DNA of 64,000 bases from Hyposmocoma kahamanoa (lineage: Eukaryota > Arthropoda > Insecta > Lepidoptera > Cosmopterigidae), in the NCBI RefSeq assembly GCF_003589595.1, contig NW_020654810.1, positions 24,575,257 through 24,639,256 on the forward strand. The letters run 5' to 3'. A program made the position numbers and the translations under genes. This document shows positions 33,966 to 44,832 of the stretch, piece after piece. Under the pieces are notes generated by a model. It worked only from the letters and a program-made list of their open reading frames with translations, was not told the DNA's origin and ran no database searches. Each line of letters starts with the position of its first letter. Position 1 is the stretch's first letter.

Positions 33966-35010
33966 GTAGTTGCGCTTGTGTTATTTTTTTATTAACTTTA
34001 TGCAAAGGGAAGGTGGGATAATTAACTGCATAAAAAAATATTCAATACAAGCGCGGCTATTTTGTACGATTTAACCTTCACCGGGTTCGCGGAATAGTAA
34101 ATTAATTTACTTCCATTTTCATTAACATGGACTTCCGCAAAGTAACGCCTGAATCTATTTATTATTTAAATAGCGTCTAATAATAAACAAAGAGACAAAA
34201 AGTTAAATTTTATTTCTGAAACTTGTAGCATTTCAAAGCATCCCTTTGATAAAAACGAAAAAAACACAGAAAGAGTGTCATTTGATCACCCTCCAGGGCA
34301 TCTTTTTATCGTAACACCAAAGAAGGTAACACCTTTCATTTTTAAAAGCCAAATTCAATTAATCGTGTCTGAAATGGAACATGAGAAATGACTGCTAAAA
34401 ATAAATTCGAAATTGAAAAAGCCTTCTAAGTACTTTTTTTATAAATAAAACCCGTTCACACTCCTTTGGCTTCTTTTTTACTTTTCTTTTTAGCCAATGA
34501 CATTGAAGTTTCGTATTACGCCAAAGGTCACCTTCTAATTAAAGCGAGCCACCAGAGAAGAAGCGGGAAAAACTGTTTTACTACATGAAATGGTTTATTT
34601 TATTTTATATTAAATAACAGTTTTACAATAAAATGTCCGATACACGTAAGGACATTGTCTATAGAACGTGTTAATGCATTACACGATAGGATGTACTTTA
34701 CCCAGTCATATAAAATCCTGAAAACAGGCTACAATTTTTGTATGGAGAAATTTCTCTTAAAGTACTTTAATCTAATTTTGTGAAATTTTGGATTTTAACT
34801 GAAGTTAAAAAATTCAAATTTATCCCAAAATTTGCAAATGGCCCAGCGGCTTAAAGACACGCCGCGCTGTCCGCTGCCCCGTCAGCCGCCATCGAGCGCT
34901 TGTCAACGTCGGATCTGTAGCAAATGTTATCAGATTGCTCTTATCTTAAACATACTAATTTTATGCGCGCGAAAAGTTGACCTATTCCCTAAATTCATAG
35001 GGTTCATTCA
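33966..35010. other. unassigned AT-rich DNA
   Basis: No gene or repeat recognised up to the GC-rich repeat that follows; 34840-34930 is a short GC-rich patch. Confidence 0.35.
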
Positions 35011-35011
35011 G

Positions 35012-35225
35012 AGAGCAGGCGCGGGCGCGGCGACGGGTGCGGGTGCGCAGTTCTTGTCGTCTTCCCTTTCACAGTGCCGACGCGGCTACAAGCGGGTAGA
35101 TCCATACGTCGAAATCACAAACATACGCTAGACCAAGCACTGTGAAAGATACGGACGAACAGAGCCAATAGGTCACTGTGAACGCAAAAAACGTCTAAGT
35201 ACATTTGATTTACAGCGATCGGAAA
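35012..35225 (+). repeat. repeat H, copy 1 (GC-rich end)
   Basis: CATTCAGAGAGCAGGCGCGG, GGTGCGGGTGCGCAG, CACAGTGCCGACGCGGCTAC, AGCGGGTAGATCCATACGTC, GACCAAGCACTGTGAAAGAT and GTACATTTGATTTACA. Most of it recurs inverted at 54690-54895, and the same GC-rich motif lies at the left (plus-strand) end of both copies, which suggests terminal inverted repeats. The open frame across it is not a gene. Confidence 0.5.
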
Positions 35226-35509
35226 TATTCGTGGTTTCCGAGTCTTCCCGATGTTTATTCACTTAAAAATGTACGATGCTGAAAGCCATGCTACCGTGTG
35301 AGAACTGCCTTAGACCCTTTTCACATGTATACAAAGGTTTTCAGTAAAAACATGTGACTAATTTGTGAATTTCCAAAAGTTTTGCAAACAAGAGTAGTTT
35401 CCCTTGACCTGAACTGTCACCTACCTAATTGTTTTACCGTTCTAGACGGACTTTCACTTGTTGACAATGTCACCTGTAAGCAAATGAACATGTAGATCTA
35501 GATCGTGGC

Positions 35510-35825
35510 AGCCTGTAAATTCACCATCTCGGTTACCCTTCAAATGCAATCACTACTGCTTGGCGGCAGAAATAGGTAAGGTAGCATTACTTCCCTGGAT
35601 AAACTCTTTCACGTGGAGCTCTACCGCTACTATAGGTATATGGTAAGGAAGCTGGTGAAATTACAGTCACATTGGCCTTCTCAACTTATGTCTCAGGGAG
35701 ACGGGCGTGGTGGCAGTGCCCCTCGGATCTTTGGGATTTAAAGAGGCACTGCGACTGATATGGACCGGTGTCGCTTACCACCAGGTGCACTTCGTCTGTC
35801 ACTTGGTATCATAGAAAAAAAACCT
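35510..35825. repeat. family A: plus-strand 3' half joined to minus-strand 5' half
   Basis: 35510-35640 reads forward (TTACCCTTCAAATGC, ACTGCTTGGCGGCAGAAATA, GGAGCTCTACCGCTACT). 35655-35825 reads backward (TGGTGAAATTACAG, GGCAGTGCCCCTCGGATCTT, ACCACCAGGTGCACTTCG). The two halves are inverted about a point near 35648. Confidence 0.7.
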
Positions 35826-35829
35826 AATG

Positions 35830-36780
35830 GTTAGACTTATCACCTTTCAAGCAGACGCCTCTGGGTTCAAATCCGGTTATGCACCTCTGAGTTTTCGGAA
35901 TTTATTTACAAAATTTAATTTGAAATACACATTGAGCCTTGTGAGAGAACGCCAGTGCTCAGCAGTGGGACTACATAATTATAGACTATAATTATTATTA
36001 CTATAATAAACAGACCCAGTGAAGGGTGGGATGGAGGCTGTTTGTGCGCAAACGAAATACCAATTTCAGCGAGACCCGAAAGCATCGATGCATTACCAAC
36101 TTAACTTTTAACTTACACGTTAACTTAAGCAAAAGTGTGCACTTAGTTAACCAGCCTAATTGACCCATAAAGCCTTAAAAGCTGCAACCACTGCAACCGA
36201 ATGCAGTATTTCACCAAAACTTTCAACATAAAGGCGAAAACTTTGGTTTCACTTAGTCTTTTGTTTAAGATAACGGTTTAATACGAAGCTTTTGAGCTTT
36301 TTATGGTAATTAAAATGTGAGAGAGGATTATGAAACGGGGAGTCGGGGAATTTACTTCTAAATTTAAAGTTAGATAATAAATTTAATATGACGCTCTCTT
36401 TTGAGGGTTAACAATTTTGGGATAATCTCGTAAGGTGAGGAGAAATGTAACAGTTCAATTCGTCGTTTTTACTCACGAACAATAATTATAGTTTGAACCG
36501 TGAACGGGTTAATTCCAGCCAGACTCGCTAATAACTAACGCGGTTAGGCTGTTAGCGAACTAAACTCAGATAGCGATACTGCTTCTATGGCACATACCGT
36601 TCGCCAGTACTTGATCTTGACTCACTGACCCTGAACTGTGTCACTTCGAAGAAAACCGCCTATCTTTATTATTATTTAAATTCTAAATTTATCTTTAGTC
36701 CGCTGGAGAAGCAAGAACCTAGGACAGTAACTCTACCATGAGCTCCTGCTTAAAGTGATAGTTGCGTATTTGACAATTCT
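35830..36780. other. unassigned DNA
   Basis: No gene or repeat family recognised. Confidence 0.4.
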
Positions 36781-36782
36781 GT

Positions 36783-36900
36783 ATAGAATAGAATAGAATT
36801 CTTTTATTACAACTCCACAACACAAAAATATACAGAAAGAAATAAAAAACACACAAAGCAAAACTAAAACAAAAATTAAAATAACCAAAAAAAACAACGA
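36783..36900 (-). repeat. LINE tail (TTCTA type), minus strand
   Basis: TATAGAATAGAATAGAATTC followed by TTTTATTACAACTCC is the reverse of a (TTCTA)n-tailed LINE 3' end such as 15300-15345. Nothing coding is attached. Confidence 0.5.
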
Positions 36901-37439
36901 ACCAAACATATTCGAATTATAAACAGTCAACTCAATTTGAATAAATATCATGTGTGCAGCTGAATATGCGTATGTAAAAGGTTCCACTCAACTAATATCA
37001 CAGCCGAGTAAAGACTGTGACGCTGCTTTTCAGTGGATCCTAATATGGCAAATTGTACAGCGCCCTCTAGTGGTTCTAAAAAGCAGTAACATTTTGCACA
37101 TACATTTTTTACGCAGTCGCTAGCGACAAATGTGACTCTAAATTCATGGTAATGGAAAGATACTCAAAAGAAAGCAAGAATGGACCCATAATTATTACAA
37201 CACAAGACATAAAATTATAATATAAAATCACTGAAATCATTATTCAATAATACATAATAAATATAAAGTTCAAAAAAGTTTCAGTTTATTCTAATTTCTA
37301 TTAATAATGAATAATAAATTAAACTTAATAAAAATTCATTCAATAAAATAATTTGTAAAACTTAATGTAGCGTAAATTGGAATGTTTTCTTTGTAAAATT
37401 AAAAATAAGGTTTTTAATTAATAACTATAGTGAAAAAAT
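36901..37439. other. unassigned AT-rich DNA
   Basis: No gene recognised. Confidence 0.4.
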
Positions 37440-37600
37440 AGGGTGGTTTGCATTAATATTAGACATAACTGGTTGAAGACTGTACCACCTCAGTCAACCG
37501 TGACCATGGGACCTGTAAAGGGCCCGAAACGTCGGTTTGTTTGAAAAAACAAATATAACGCGATTTAAATCCGGAAAAATAGTTTCATTTCCTATGTGTA
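37440..37600 (+). repeat. GAAACGTCGG-type repeat, possibly Penelope-related
   Basis: ACCACCTCAGTCAACCGTGA, GGGACCTGTAAAGGGCCCG and CGAAACGTCGG, then an AT-rich run with GCGATTTAAATCCGG. This is a common lepidopteran repeat. The CGAAACGTC core is reminiscent of the GAAAC core that Penelope-like elements carry in hammerhead-like motifs, but the required CTGATGA partner is not present as such. Class uncertain. Confidence 0.45.
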
Positions 37601-38310
37601 ACAATCGCGAAAACCTAAGAACTCGATATAAACTTCAAATCAAACTAAAATAATGGAAAAAAAAATTAAAAACTAAATGTGTAAAGGAGGGAGGTTCTTT
37701 CGTCTGTTGGATGAGGTTACCAAAACAAGCCAAGTGAAACTCCAAATTGTTCAGAAGATTTTTAATTTCACCCTTTATGCGGATGGTCCGGGCAGTTGTT
37801 CCTAAGAAGGGACTCACTCCTGGAAACCATTCCGCGAGATGAGGTTTTTCACCCTATACGATGGGCAATAATCTTTCACCCTATATGAGCGTACGAAATA
37901 TGAGAAGATCCGGGTAGCAGTTCCCAAGAAGGGACTCAAGTCTTGGTTGAGCTCTCTGTATTCTCAAATTTCTCTTCTCATTAACAAAATTGTGTTCAAG
38001 TAGTCACCATTTGAGGGAAAATCTTAACACCGCGATTTAGAAATAACGCCAAATGTGTCAATGCCATCTAGCGGATTCTTAGAGAACTAAAAGTGAACAA
38101 TCTGGCTTAAGACCGTCTATTACATAAAGTAGGATTGTTACAAATGTCAAAAAAAAAATTAAATTCAGAAACAAGAATTTAAAAGTTCAAAGCTACGTTT
38201 GACGGAATATCGAGCTGTTCTGCTGTCGAGAGTCAAATGCCGAGCTAAAGAAAAAATATTGATTTCAGTTTTTCTATACATTTAAGACGAAGTTATTTGT
38301 GTTATTTTTA
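37601..38310. other. unassigned, with an internal 40 bp near-duplication
   Basis: GGCAGTTGTTCCTAAGAAGG at 37792-37811 and GGTAGCAGTTCCCAAGAAGG at 37913-37932 are near-copies about 120 bp apart, each followed by GACTCA. No ORF or family. Confidence 0.4.
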
Positions 38311-38319
38311 CTTTGTCTC

Positions 38320-38605
38320 CATTGACTTACAAATAAATGGACGACGGGTCTAATACAAAAACCACGAAAAAAATGTCCCAAGTCAACCTATTTAAGCGTA
38401 GTGACATGTAAAGGAATATGTAAAAGCTAAAACGTTGAATTTAAATTGTAATGTCATCGCAGTACTGTCTAATTTTGCTTGCTTCGCTGTCAGTCGAACA
38501 AACGAAGACTAAAGCGTGAATGATGCTCTGTATACGATTTTAACGCCCTATAAGTTTGGACACTTTTTAGCGCGGACCCGACGTCCATATAATTGTAAGT
38601 CAAAG
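38320..38605. mobile_element. hAT-like MITE, copy 2
   Basis: A 286 bp element with ends CATTGACTTAC and GTAAGTCAAAG (one end base mutated). The flanks TTTGTCTC (38312-38319) and TTTGTCTA (38606-38613) agree in 7 of 8 bases, an aged 8-bp target duplication. The interior differs from the other copies by only a few bases. Confidence 0.9.
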
Positions 38606-38689
38606 TTTGTCTACGAAAGATATGAGCAAAACGTTATTTATTGCAATTATTTTATTTTTAATTATTAATAACTTTTTTCTATCGTTCTT

Positions 38690-38790
38690 TGTTTAATAAT
38701 TATAACGAACTAGTGGAGTAAATTAACAAAAAAAAATTGAATATCATTCTGACGAAACACCTGACATTCAATAAAACTTAATTAAAATGT
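38690..38790 (+). repeat. family C outer end fragment
   Basis: TTTAATAATTATAACGAACT, GTGGAGTAAATTAAC and TTGAATATCA are the reverse of the outer flank at 2090-2150. Confidence 0.5.
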
Positions 38791-39039
38791 GAGTTGTTTT
38801 AAAATATCACAAGTAAACGGATTTTTCTCATCCAAGAACGCAGAAGCTGTATAATAATAATCTTTCGTAAAAACTTTTTGTTTCACGATACTTTTAAACC
38901 TCGTAAATGGCAAATTTTGAATACCAACAGGGATCTTGTTATTATATAATAACATTATACCTTGCCCCCCTAAATGAATTTATAACTTTATCGAGACGAC
39001 TGTCAATAACAGTCAATTTATTTTTGTTCCTTCTTTTAA

Positions 39040-39480
39040 TATTACGTTTAACATTATTTAGGACTCTCATCTCTTGGAGTTATGGGCCGGACACTGGCGA
39101 AGGACGCCACGTGTGCCGACACACTTGCCCCATCCCATCTCCAGCACACCAGCAAGAGGACTTGCTCCGCAGCTGAGCTAGCGGAAAGAATAAAGAGTAC
39201 CAGAATCTCGTCTCCGATTACCTATTTACAGCCTTTGGTGTCGAAACCCTTGGCCCATGGGCTCCCGATACCCTTTATCTTTACAAAATTTTATCCAAGA
39301 AATTTATAGACTGTCTGGGAAACCAAAGAGTCTGCAGGTACCTTGCATAACGCATTAGCATAGCCATACAAGGGGGTCCACCGCCAGCATCTTCGGCACC
39401 TTGCCGCGGGGACCCAATTTTATTCATATAATTTAATCCTAGTTTACTTCCTAGTATTTAAGGTTTATTGTTCCTTTCCA
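39040..39480 (+). pseudogene. LINE-associated C-terminal domain, decayed copy 1
   Basis: Reading with one frameshift gives GRTLAKDATCADTLAPSHL, AAELAERIKST, then YQNLVSDYLFTAFGVETLGP, WAPDTLYLYKILSKKFIDCL and LA-stop-RISIAIQ, followed (another shift) by STASIFGTLPRGP. The order of a D.TC.DTLAPSHL motif, an F...VETLGPW motif and a final QRISIAIQRGNAAS motif belongs to a domain seen widely at the end of mobile-element reverse transcriptase proteins in invertebrates. I know it by pattern and cannot name it; a nuclease role is possible but unproven. Two frameshifts and a stop make it a pseudogene. Confidence 0.6.
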
Positions 39481-39571
39481 GTATATTTATTTTAACTTGA
39501 TTGTCTCATAAACTCGCTCCTGAAAATTTGCCACGTTGCCGATTTAGCATTACACCAAGAGTACATTATTA

Positions 39572-39765
39572 ACTGCCTTCGTGGAATGGAAAGGTTACCA
39601 TGCCGGACTACCACGCAGAGAAATATTTGTATAGCCTACATTTATTTCTCTCGACAATTTGGGTGTAATTTGTGGTTGTCTATACGTGTGTCCATGGCAC
39701 CCGCGACACAGGGTTTTCTAGTGCGGGGCTATGTTGAGTGTGTATATATCGTCTTTTATCGCCAT
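39572..39765 (+). mobile_element. family B SINE, head degraded
   Basis: ACTGCCTTCGTGGAATGGAA, TTACCATGCCGGACTACCAC, then a deletion that removes the B box. The body is intact (TTTGTATAGCCTACATTTAT, CCATGGCACCCGCGACACAG). Confidence 0.8.
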
Positions 39766-39794
39766 ATCGCCTTTTCCAATTTAGTTTTCATGTC

Positions 39795-40045
39795 CATGTT
39801 CAGTTAGTTATTCTTGGTACCTTAACCTGGCCTTTTTTAAAGACATCCCCAATCAGATCGAGATCTACCTCTCCCCATACTTCCCATTTACATTTGCTCT
39901 ACAAATTTGTGCAATCAATGTGCTAACGTTCATCCTTTCCATGTGACGAAACGATAGATACCTTTTCATCATCTTTCGCACCACAACGCTCTTTTATGAA
40001 GTCGATCGGCAACGAGCTGACAATTTCGAAGGTGCGAAGTTCTTA
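39795..40045 (-). pseudogene. LINE RT C-terminal fragment (23562-type)
   Basis: Minus strand: DFIKERCGAKDDEKV, then CKWEVWGEVDLDLIGDVFKK, GQVKVP. This parallels VIRERCGVEEDIVTK, RRTYHDQIEAILNKGQVKST at 23562-24014. Strongly decayed. Confidence 0.55.
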
Positions 40046-40614
40046 CCCCCGATCCGAGACGATGGCTGAATGGCAGCGCAAAAATTTACTGATATTAAAA
40101 TCCAAATATTTTATTGTTGTTTTTATAATCCATATAACCAACTTAACATCAACGTTGTGACATTTTTACAGTCGTAATTTGAAAATAATTGTTTTTTTTA
40201 TATTTCCGATAACAATTCATAATCCTTAAGCGTTCATTGTTTCACTAAAACCAAGAACTCAAAAGTTAAACGGCATTGCGGTTGACCTAAAACTAACCCT
40301 AAGATCCTGTTTCCGGCAAGAAGTTTGTTAAAACGAGTTTTACTTGTCGTATTCTCATCTTGTGGGTTACAGATTATTAAGGAGAGCTTTGTCAGTGATC
40401 TTTGTGGCTCAGCTATTAAGTAATATGTGTTGATTCTTGGTCTTGAATTAAATTTGGATATAATTATGTTGAGTCTCGGTTTTCAGGGTACGACACAAGC
40501 TGAAGCGTGCTAAAACAATTTGTAGCCTAGTCAGAAAGTGTTAAATTGGGAATAAGACCTAGTTCTTTCTTCAGGATATCAATTTATTCCAATATTTCTG
40601 TGGAGTATTGAAAC

Positions 40615-40797
40615 AAAAAATGGATTATGTGAAGAATACTGTGATCCGTAAAGGGTGTGGTTTGAAAGAGGACGTAGTAGTGAAAGGTATGTTGAGGTGG
40701 TTCGGGCACTAGGAGAGGATGAATGAAAGTAAAGTGGTGAAAGATTATAATATAAAGCCAAAGTGGATGGCAATTTTGGTAGAGGAGGGCCGCGACC
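40615..40797 (+). pseudogene. LINE RT C-terminal fragment (23562-type)
   Basis: DYVKNTVIRKGCGLKEDVVV, KGMLRWFGH-stop-ERMNES, KVVKDY. Same region of the same kind of protein as 23562-24014. One stop after WFGH. Abuts a family A fragment at 40797. Confidence 0.6.
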
Positions 40798-40922
40798 TGT
40801 CTGTCCATAACAGTTGCAGTGCTGCTCGAAGCAAATCCGAGCAAAGATCTCAGGAGCACTGTAACTGCGCCCGTCACCCTCAGACATAAGTTGACAAGTC
40901 CCATGTGCCTGTAACTTCACCA
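40797..40922 (+). repeat. family A fragment
   Basis: CTGTCTGTCCATAACAGTTG, GATCTCAGGAGCACTGTAAC, GACATAAGTTGACAAGTCCC, ATGTGCCTGTAACTTCACC. The open frames on the other strand (up to 122 codons) are shadows of this repeat and the LINE before it. Confidence 0.75.
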
Positions 40923-40984
40923 AAAATATAAGTGAAGCAAGAGACATTTGCCAAGATCGAGCAAAGTGGCCATCAATAGTCTCA

Positions 40985-41740
40985 ACCTATGTACTTGACC
41001 AATGCAAGGGTCAGTGAAGAAGAAATCCAGTCTTTTCGAGAGTCCATGGTTAGTTGTTTGAATGTGACACTTAAGGCAGTCTCCGATTGGGGCGATGCCA
41101 TTCTTGTCAAATTTAATGCTACCAAAACGCAGGCCACTAAACGGAGTCCCTTTCACCTGACTCCGACTTATATATCCATACCGATAGCCGACCGTCTTCA
41201 CCTACTTGGAATGGACCTGTTATCCAATCTGAACTTCAGCAGATACATTAAATCCATAGCCAAAAATGCAGCGAATAAGCTTGGCATCCTTTCCAAGGCG
41301 AGGCGTTACTTCACACCGGGACAGTTGCTTCAGCTGTACCAAGCACAAGTCCGGTCGTGTAATGGAGTACTGCTGCCACTTATGGGATGGCTCTGCTAAA
41401 TACCAACTGTCCACCTTGGATTCAATAGAGAAGCGTGCTAAGAGGCTTATAGGTGACTCGGAATTAGTAGAGGCGAAGCTGCAGAGCCTTGAACACCGCC
41501 GTAGAGTTGCCAGCTTATCGGTATTCTACAGGATGTCACGGAGAGTATGCGATGGAATTGCATAATTTGATTCCGCCTTCCCCTTTCCATCATCGAGAGG
41601 CTAGAGAGTGGAATTCCCTGCCTGCAGACTTGTTCCTCGAACGCTATAACTTGGACGTTTTCAAGGCGAGAGTGAATAGGCATTATTTAGGTGTGCATGC
41701 TACATTCTCGACCTCATCGTCACTTTCCATCAAGTGAGAT
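40985..41740 (+). pseudogene. LINE reverse transcriptase C-terminal region, frameshifted
   Basis: Frame 1 (from about 40999) gives EEEIQSFRESMVSCLNVTLK, VSDWGDAILVKFNATKTQAT, LHLLGMDLLSNLNFSRYIKS, KLGILSKARRYFTPGQLLQL, YQAQVRSC. An extra base near 41357 shifts to MEYCCHLWDGSAKYQLSTL, DSIEKRAKRLIGD, EHRRRVASLSVFYR, and a further change near 41545 shifts to AMELHNLIPPSPFHH, REWNSLPADLFLERYNLDVF and RVNRHYLG, ending at a TGA near 41737. The string of motifs FNATKTQ, YFTPGQ, MEYC.HLW and REWN.LP is the C-terminal third of a common lepidopteran LINE. Catalytic part absent; inactive. Confidence 0.8.
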
Positions 41741-42199
41741 GGAGGTCAAATACGCACTTATTTTTTTTATAAAAATAAAAACTACTATACATAGGTTTGT
41801 ATCAAAAAACTAATAATTTTCCTCGAAACTTGACGTAAAGAGCGTTAGGAATTTGTAAATTTTTTAGATGCCTCCATGTCGCCCTCGTTTATGCTCCCCT
41901 CACCCTGCCTTCGCTTTCCCGTCATAATGTTGGTGTTTGACAACTTTATTGGATCCAATAATTGAATTTTCACAACGACAAGGGCACAAAATATTACGTG
42001 TTTAATTTTTTCGAAGAATATTTTCACAAGAACCTGTTATTACTCCATAATGATATTCTCGAAGGAAAAGAAAAACAGTTTCAATAATACCTTCCCAAGT
42101 ATTGTTCTGATTAGAACGTCTCATGCTACACCAATCGACATAACTTAATTTTCTACATTACAAAACATTACAACACAGAACATCAAGTTCAGAAACAAA
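41741..42199. other. unassigned DNA
   Basis: No gene or repeat recognised. Confidence 0.4.
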
Positions 42200-42540
42200 C
42201 CAGCTGTTCTGATTCCGGTTGGCATTCAGAATTAAATTTGCTATAGACGAGGTTGAAAAATATAGTGAAATCAAGACTTTATAGTAAGATTATTATACAG
42301 CTTCTTCGTACTTGGATGACAAAAATCCGTAGTAATGACCTGATTAGCTCTTCTCTCGTCTCGATTTGAAATAAATATTGTAAATATAAAATGTGTACAA
42401 ATGTTTACTTTTTAATGTTCATTCTTATGGCAGATTTCTTCTCAGGGGAATGTGCCTTAAAAATGAGCAGTAGAGTTTAATCAAAATGACAATTTCAAGT
42501 GTAATTTACTTACCTATAAAATAAAAATGACTTGAATTCT
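42200..42540 (+). pseudogene. 5'-truncated LINE 3' end (11636-type, older)
   Basis: IPVGIQN, a degraded middle, YLDDKNP, then the 3' UTR (TTCTCAGGGGAATGTGCCTT, AAAATGAGCAGTAGAGTTTA, TTCAAGTGTAATTTACTTAC). More diverged from 11636-12013 than 52078-52467 is, so an older insertion. Confidence 0.7.
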
Positions 42541-42544
42541 AAGA

Positions 42545-42645
42545 ACCAAGCGACACGCCTATTCAGAACAGTTGCATTGCCGCTAAGCGCTTTAAACCGC
42601 AAAGATCTGCGCCCGTCCGCCTGAGACATAAGTTGTCAAGTCAAG
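42545..42645 (+). repeat. family A fragment
   Basis: CCAAGCGACACGCCTATTCA, GAACAGTTGCATTGCCGCTA, GCGCTTTAAACCGCAAAGAT, CTGAGACATAAGTTGTCAAG. Confidence 0.65.
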
Positions 42646-43385
42646 AAGTAAGTAAGTTACGCCCGATACAAGGATGAGTGTAAATGCCAGATCAGAAAAT
42701 TAGATCATCGTCATTTCAGATGAAAGACGCCTACAGCTTTACAACGTCCTGTCGTGCGCTTTGGGCATTGCTTGATGGACCAATGACGTAAACCCTCTCC
42801 TGCCCATCGATGGACCAGACAATTGGCGATGATGAAACGAATTTATTTCACCGAAAATCAACTCAATTCAAACGAATTCACCTTATTTGGATTTCTGCGC
42901 TCAGTGATATATATTCACAGTAGAGAAAAAATCCCAAACCCCGTATTTTCATTAAGATACACAACCCCCTATAATAAAATTGAAGATGTCCTACAGTCCG
43001 GGATCGGATATCCGGTGACTTTTATCAAGTCCTCTGCCAGGGCACGTTTGTTGCCCAATTAAATGAAGACAGCCTGAAATTTTCTGTAAAACACGAATAA
43101 CCTTTTGATGTTCCCTATAAGCGTTTTTCGGAGTTGAATTTTTCATTAGCTTTTATAAGTTCGTTATTGTACTTATATCTTTTAAATTAAAAAGCTTTTA
43201 AAGTATTTTCTCAAGTTGATTTAATTCGAAGGGTTTTTGGAGTTATATTTTAAAAATCTCTATCTACTAATATAATTATACTGTGAAAAATATTCATAGA
43301 TATAACATTAAAACGAGAAAGAAACTTAAAATGGATATTGCTAACCATCTTCGCAAATGTACACGCTTGTATAATTAGACTCCGG
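42646..43385. other. unassigned DNA
   Basis: No gene or repeat recognised; open frames are short. Confidence 0.35.
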
Positions 43386-43387
43386 TT

Positions 43388-43630
43388 TTTTTTATAATAT
43401 CAACTTGACGTGAGGAATAAGTTGTGCATGGTAAGCTACACGACAGTGGTAACTGTAGTAGCAACTACAGTTACCACTTATGTTTAAAGCGGCCATAAAA
43501 CAAAAACTTATTTTTATTTAAGGAATAAAAATCAAAAGAATTAAAGCTCTGAGTGGCACTGGATCTGGCATGGACAGACGTATCGCTGACCTCCAGGCGC
43601 ACGATTTTTTGTCCCGTGACATGGTATCAA
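43388..43630. repeat. rearranged family A with a perfect hairpin
   Basis: 43395-43445 reads like a family A start on the plus strand (ATATCAACTTGACGTGAGGA). 43540-43630 reads as a minus-strand start (AAAGCTCTGAGTGGCACT, GGCATGGACAGACGTATCGC). Between them 43445-43459 and 43464-43478 form a perfect 15-bp inverted repeat with a 4-base loop. Confidence 0.65.
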
Positions 43631-43639
43631 AATAGTATT

Positions 43640-44182
43640 TTATGCAATCGTTGTGTAATGACGGTTCTTAAAATCGAGTTCCATGTTTAAATGGATGCGA
43701 GAGTTTTAAGACCTAATTATGTAATTATTGCATACAATTCTCTGTCTACGAGTAAACAAAATAATGAAACACAACCAATATTTAATGTATATTTTGTTAA
43801 CAATCCATGATAACAAACACAAACGTAAGCAAAACAATCGCTACAAAACAAAAAAAAACTATTCAAAACTAGAATAGAAGTGGCCAAGTACTGCTTATAT
43901 TTTCACTCAAGAACAATAACTTATTAGCTTATGGAACATCACACGAGTGTTTTAAGCCTAATTATGTACAGTTACTTACACTGCTTTATCTATACACATA
44001 TTATAATCTCTCTATGATGTGTTCTGGTACCGCATGTTACGACTGGCGAAATGGCGGCAAATAAAAACTTTTCTCACGCATGTCACGCAACCGTAGTTTT
44101 TTTTTTAATTCATAGACAAACTAGAGACGGTCCCAACTACAATCATTATCAAGTAACGTGTGAAATTTGTCAAAATTGTTTG
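43640..44182. other. unassigned AT-rich DNA
   Basis: No gene recognised. Confidence 0.4.
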
Positions 44183-44190
44183 CTAATAAC

Positions 44191-44476
44191 CATTGACTTA
44201 CAAATAAATGGACGACGGGTCTAATACAAAAACCACGAAAAAAATGTCCCAAGTCAACCTATTTAAACGTAGTAACATGTAAAGGAATATGAAAAAGCTA
44301 AAACGTTGAATTTAAATTGTAATGTCATCGCAGTACTGTCTAATTTTGCTTGCTTCGCTGTCAGTCAAACAAACGAAGACTAAAGCGTGAATGACGCTCT
44401 GTATACGATTTTAACGCCCTATAAGTTCGGACACTTTTTAGCGCGGACCCGACGTCCATATAATTGTAAGTCAATG
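44191..44476. mobile_element. hAT-like MITE, copy 3
   Basis: A 286 bp element with ends CATTGACTTAC and GTAAGTCAATG, a perfect 11-bp inverted pair. The flanks CTAATAAC (44183-44190) and CTAATGAC (44477-44484) agree in 7 of 8 bases. Almost the same inside as copies 1 and 2. Confidence 0.9.
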
Positions 44477-44832
44477 CTAATGACCTTTAATTTCGAATAA
44501 AACTTCATCTCGACTGATATTAGAATTGTGGTCCAATCAAATTGTTCTGTTTTTCAGAGATGTTCGAAATTTGAATGTAATAACAAAATCGAATTTGATA
44601 TTATTATTAAGCAGTAATGACATTTTCACAGATATGAAATTTCTTGTAACAAAATAGTTTATATATAAGCTGATCGTAATTTGCGGTTTTTGAACACATC
44701 ATAGACGGTTTATGAAAATGTGTGTAGATAAAAGAATTTTAACCCATTTTTTTAAAAGGTTTAAGGCCCGGTTGCAGGTCGTTCGAAACATCAACATTCA
44801 ATAAACTTAAATATCAACTATTAAGATATTTA

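Noticed and set aside
40579..40947. 122-codon minus-strand frame
   Set aside because: It is antisense to a LINE fragment and a family A copy; the plus-strand LINE motifs (VIRKGCGLKEDVV) explain the region.
43255..43285. Helitron start (CTACTAATATAATTATA)
   Set aside because: No CTRR end with hairpin downstream could be found, so the resemblance is too weak.
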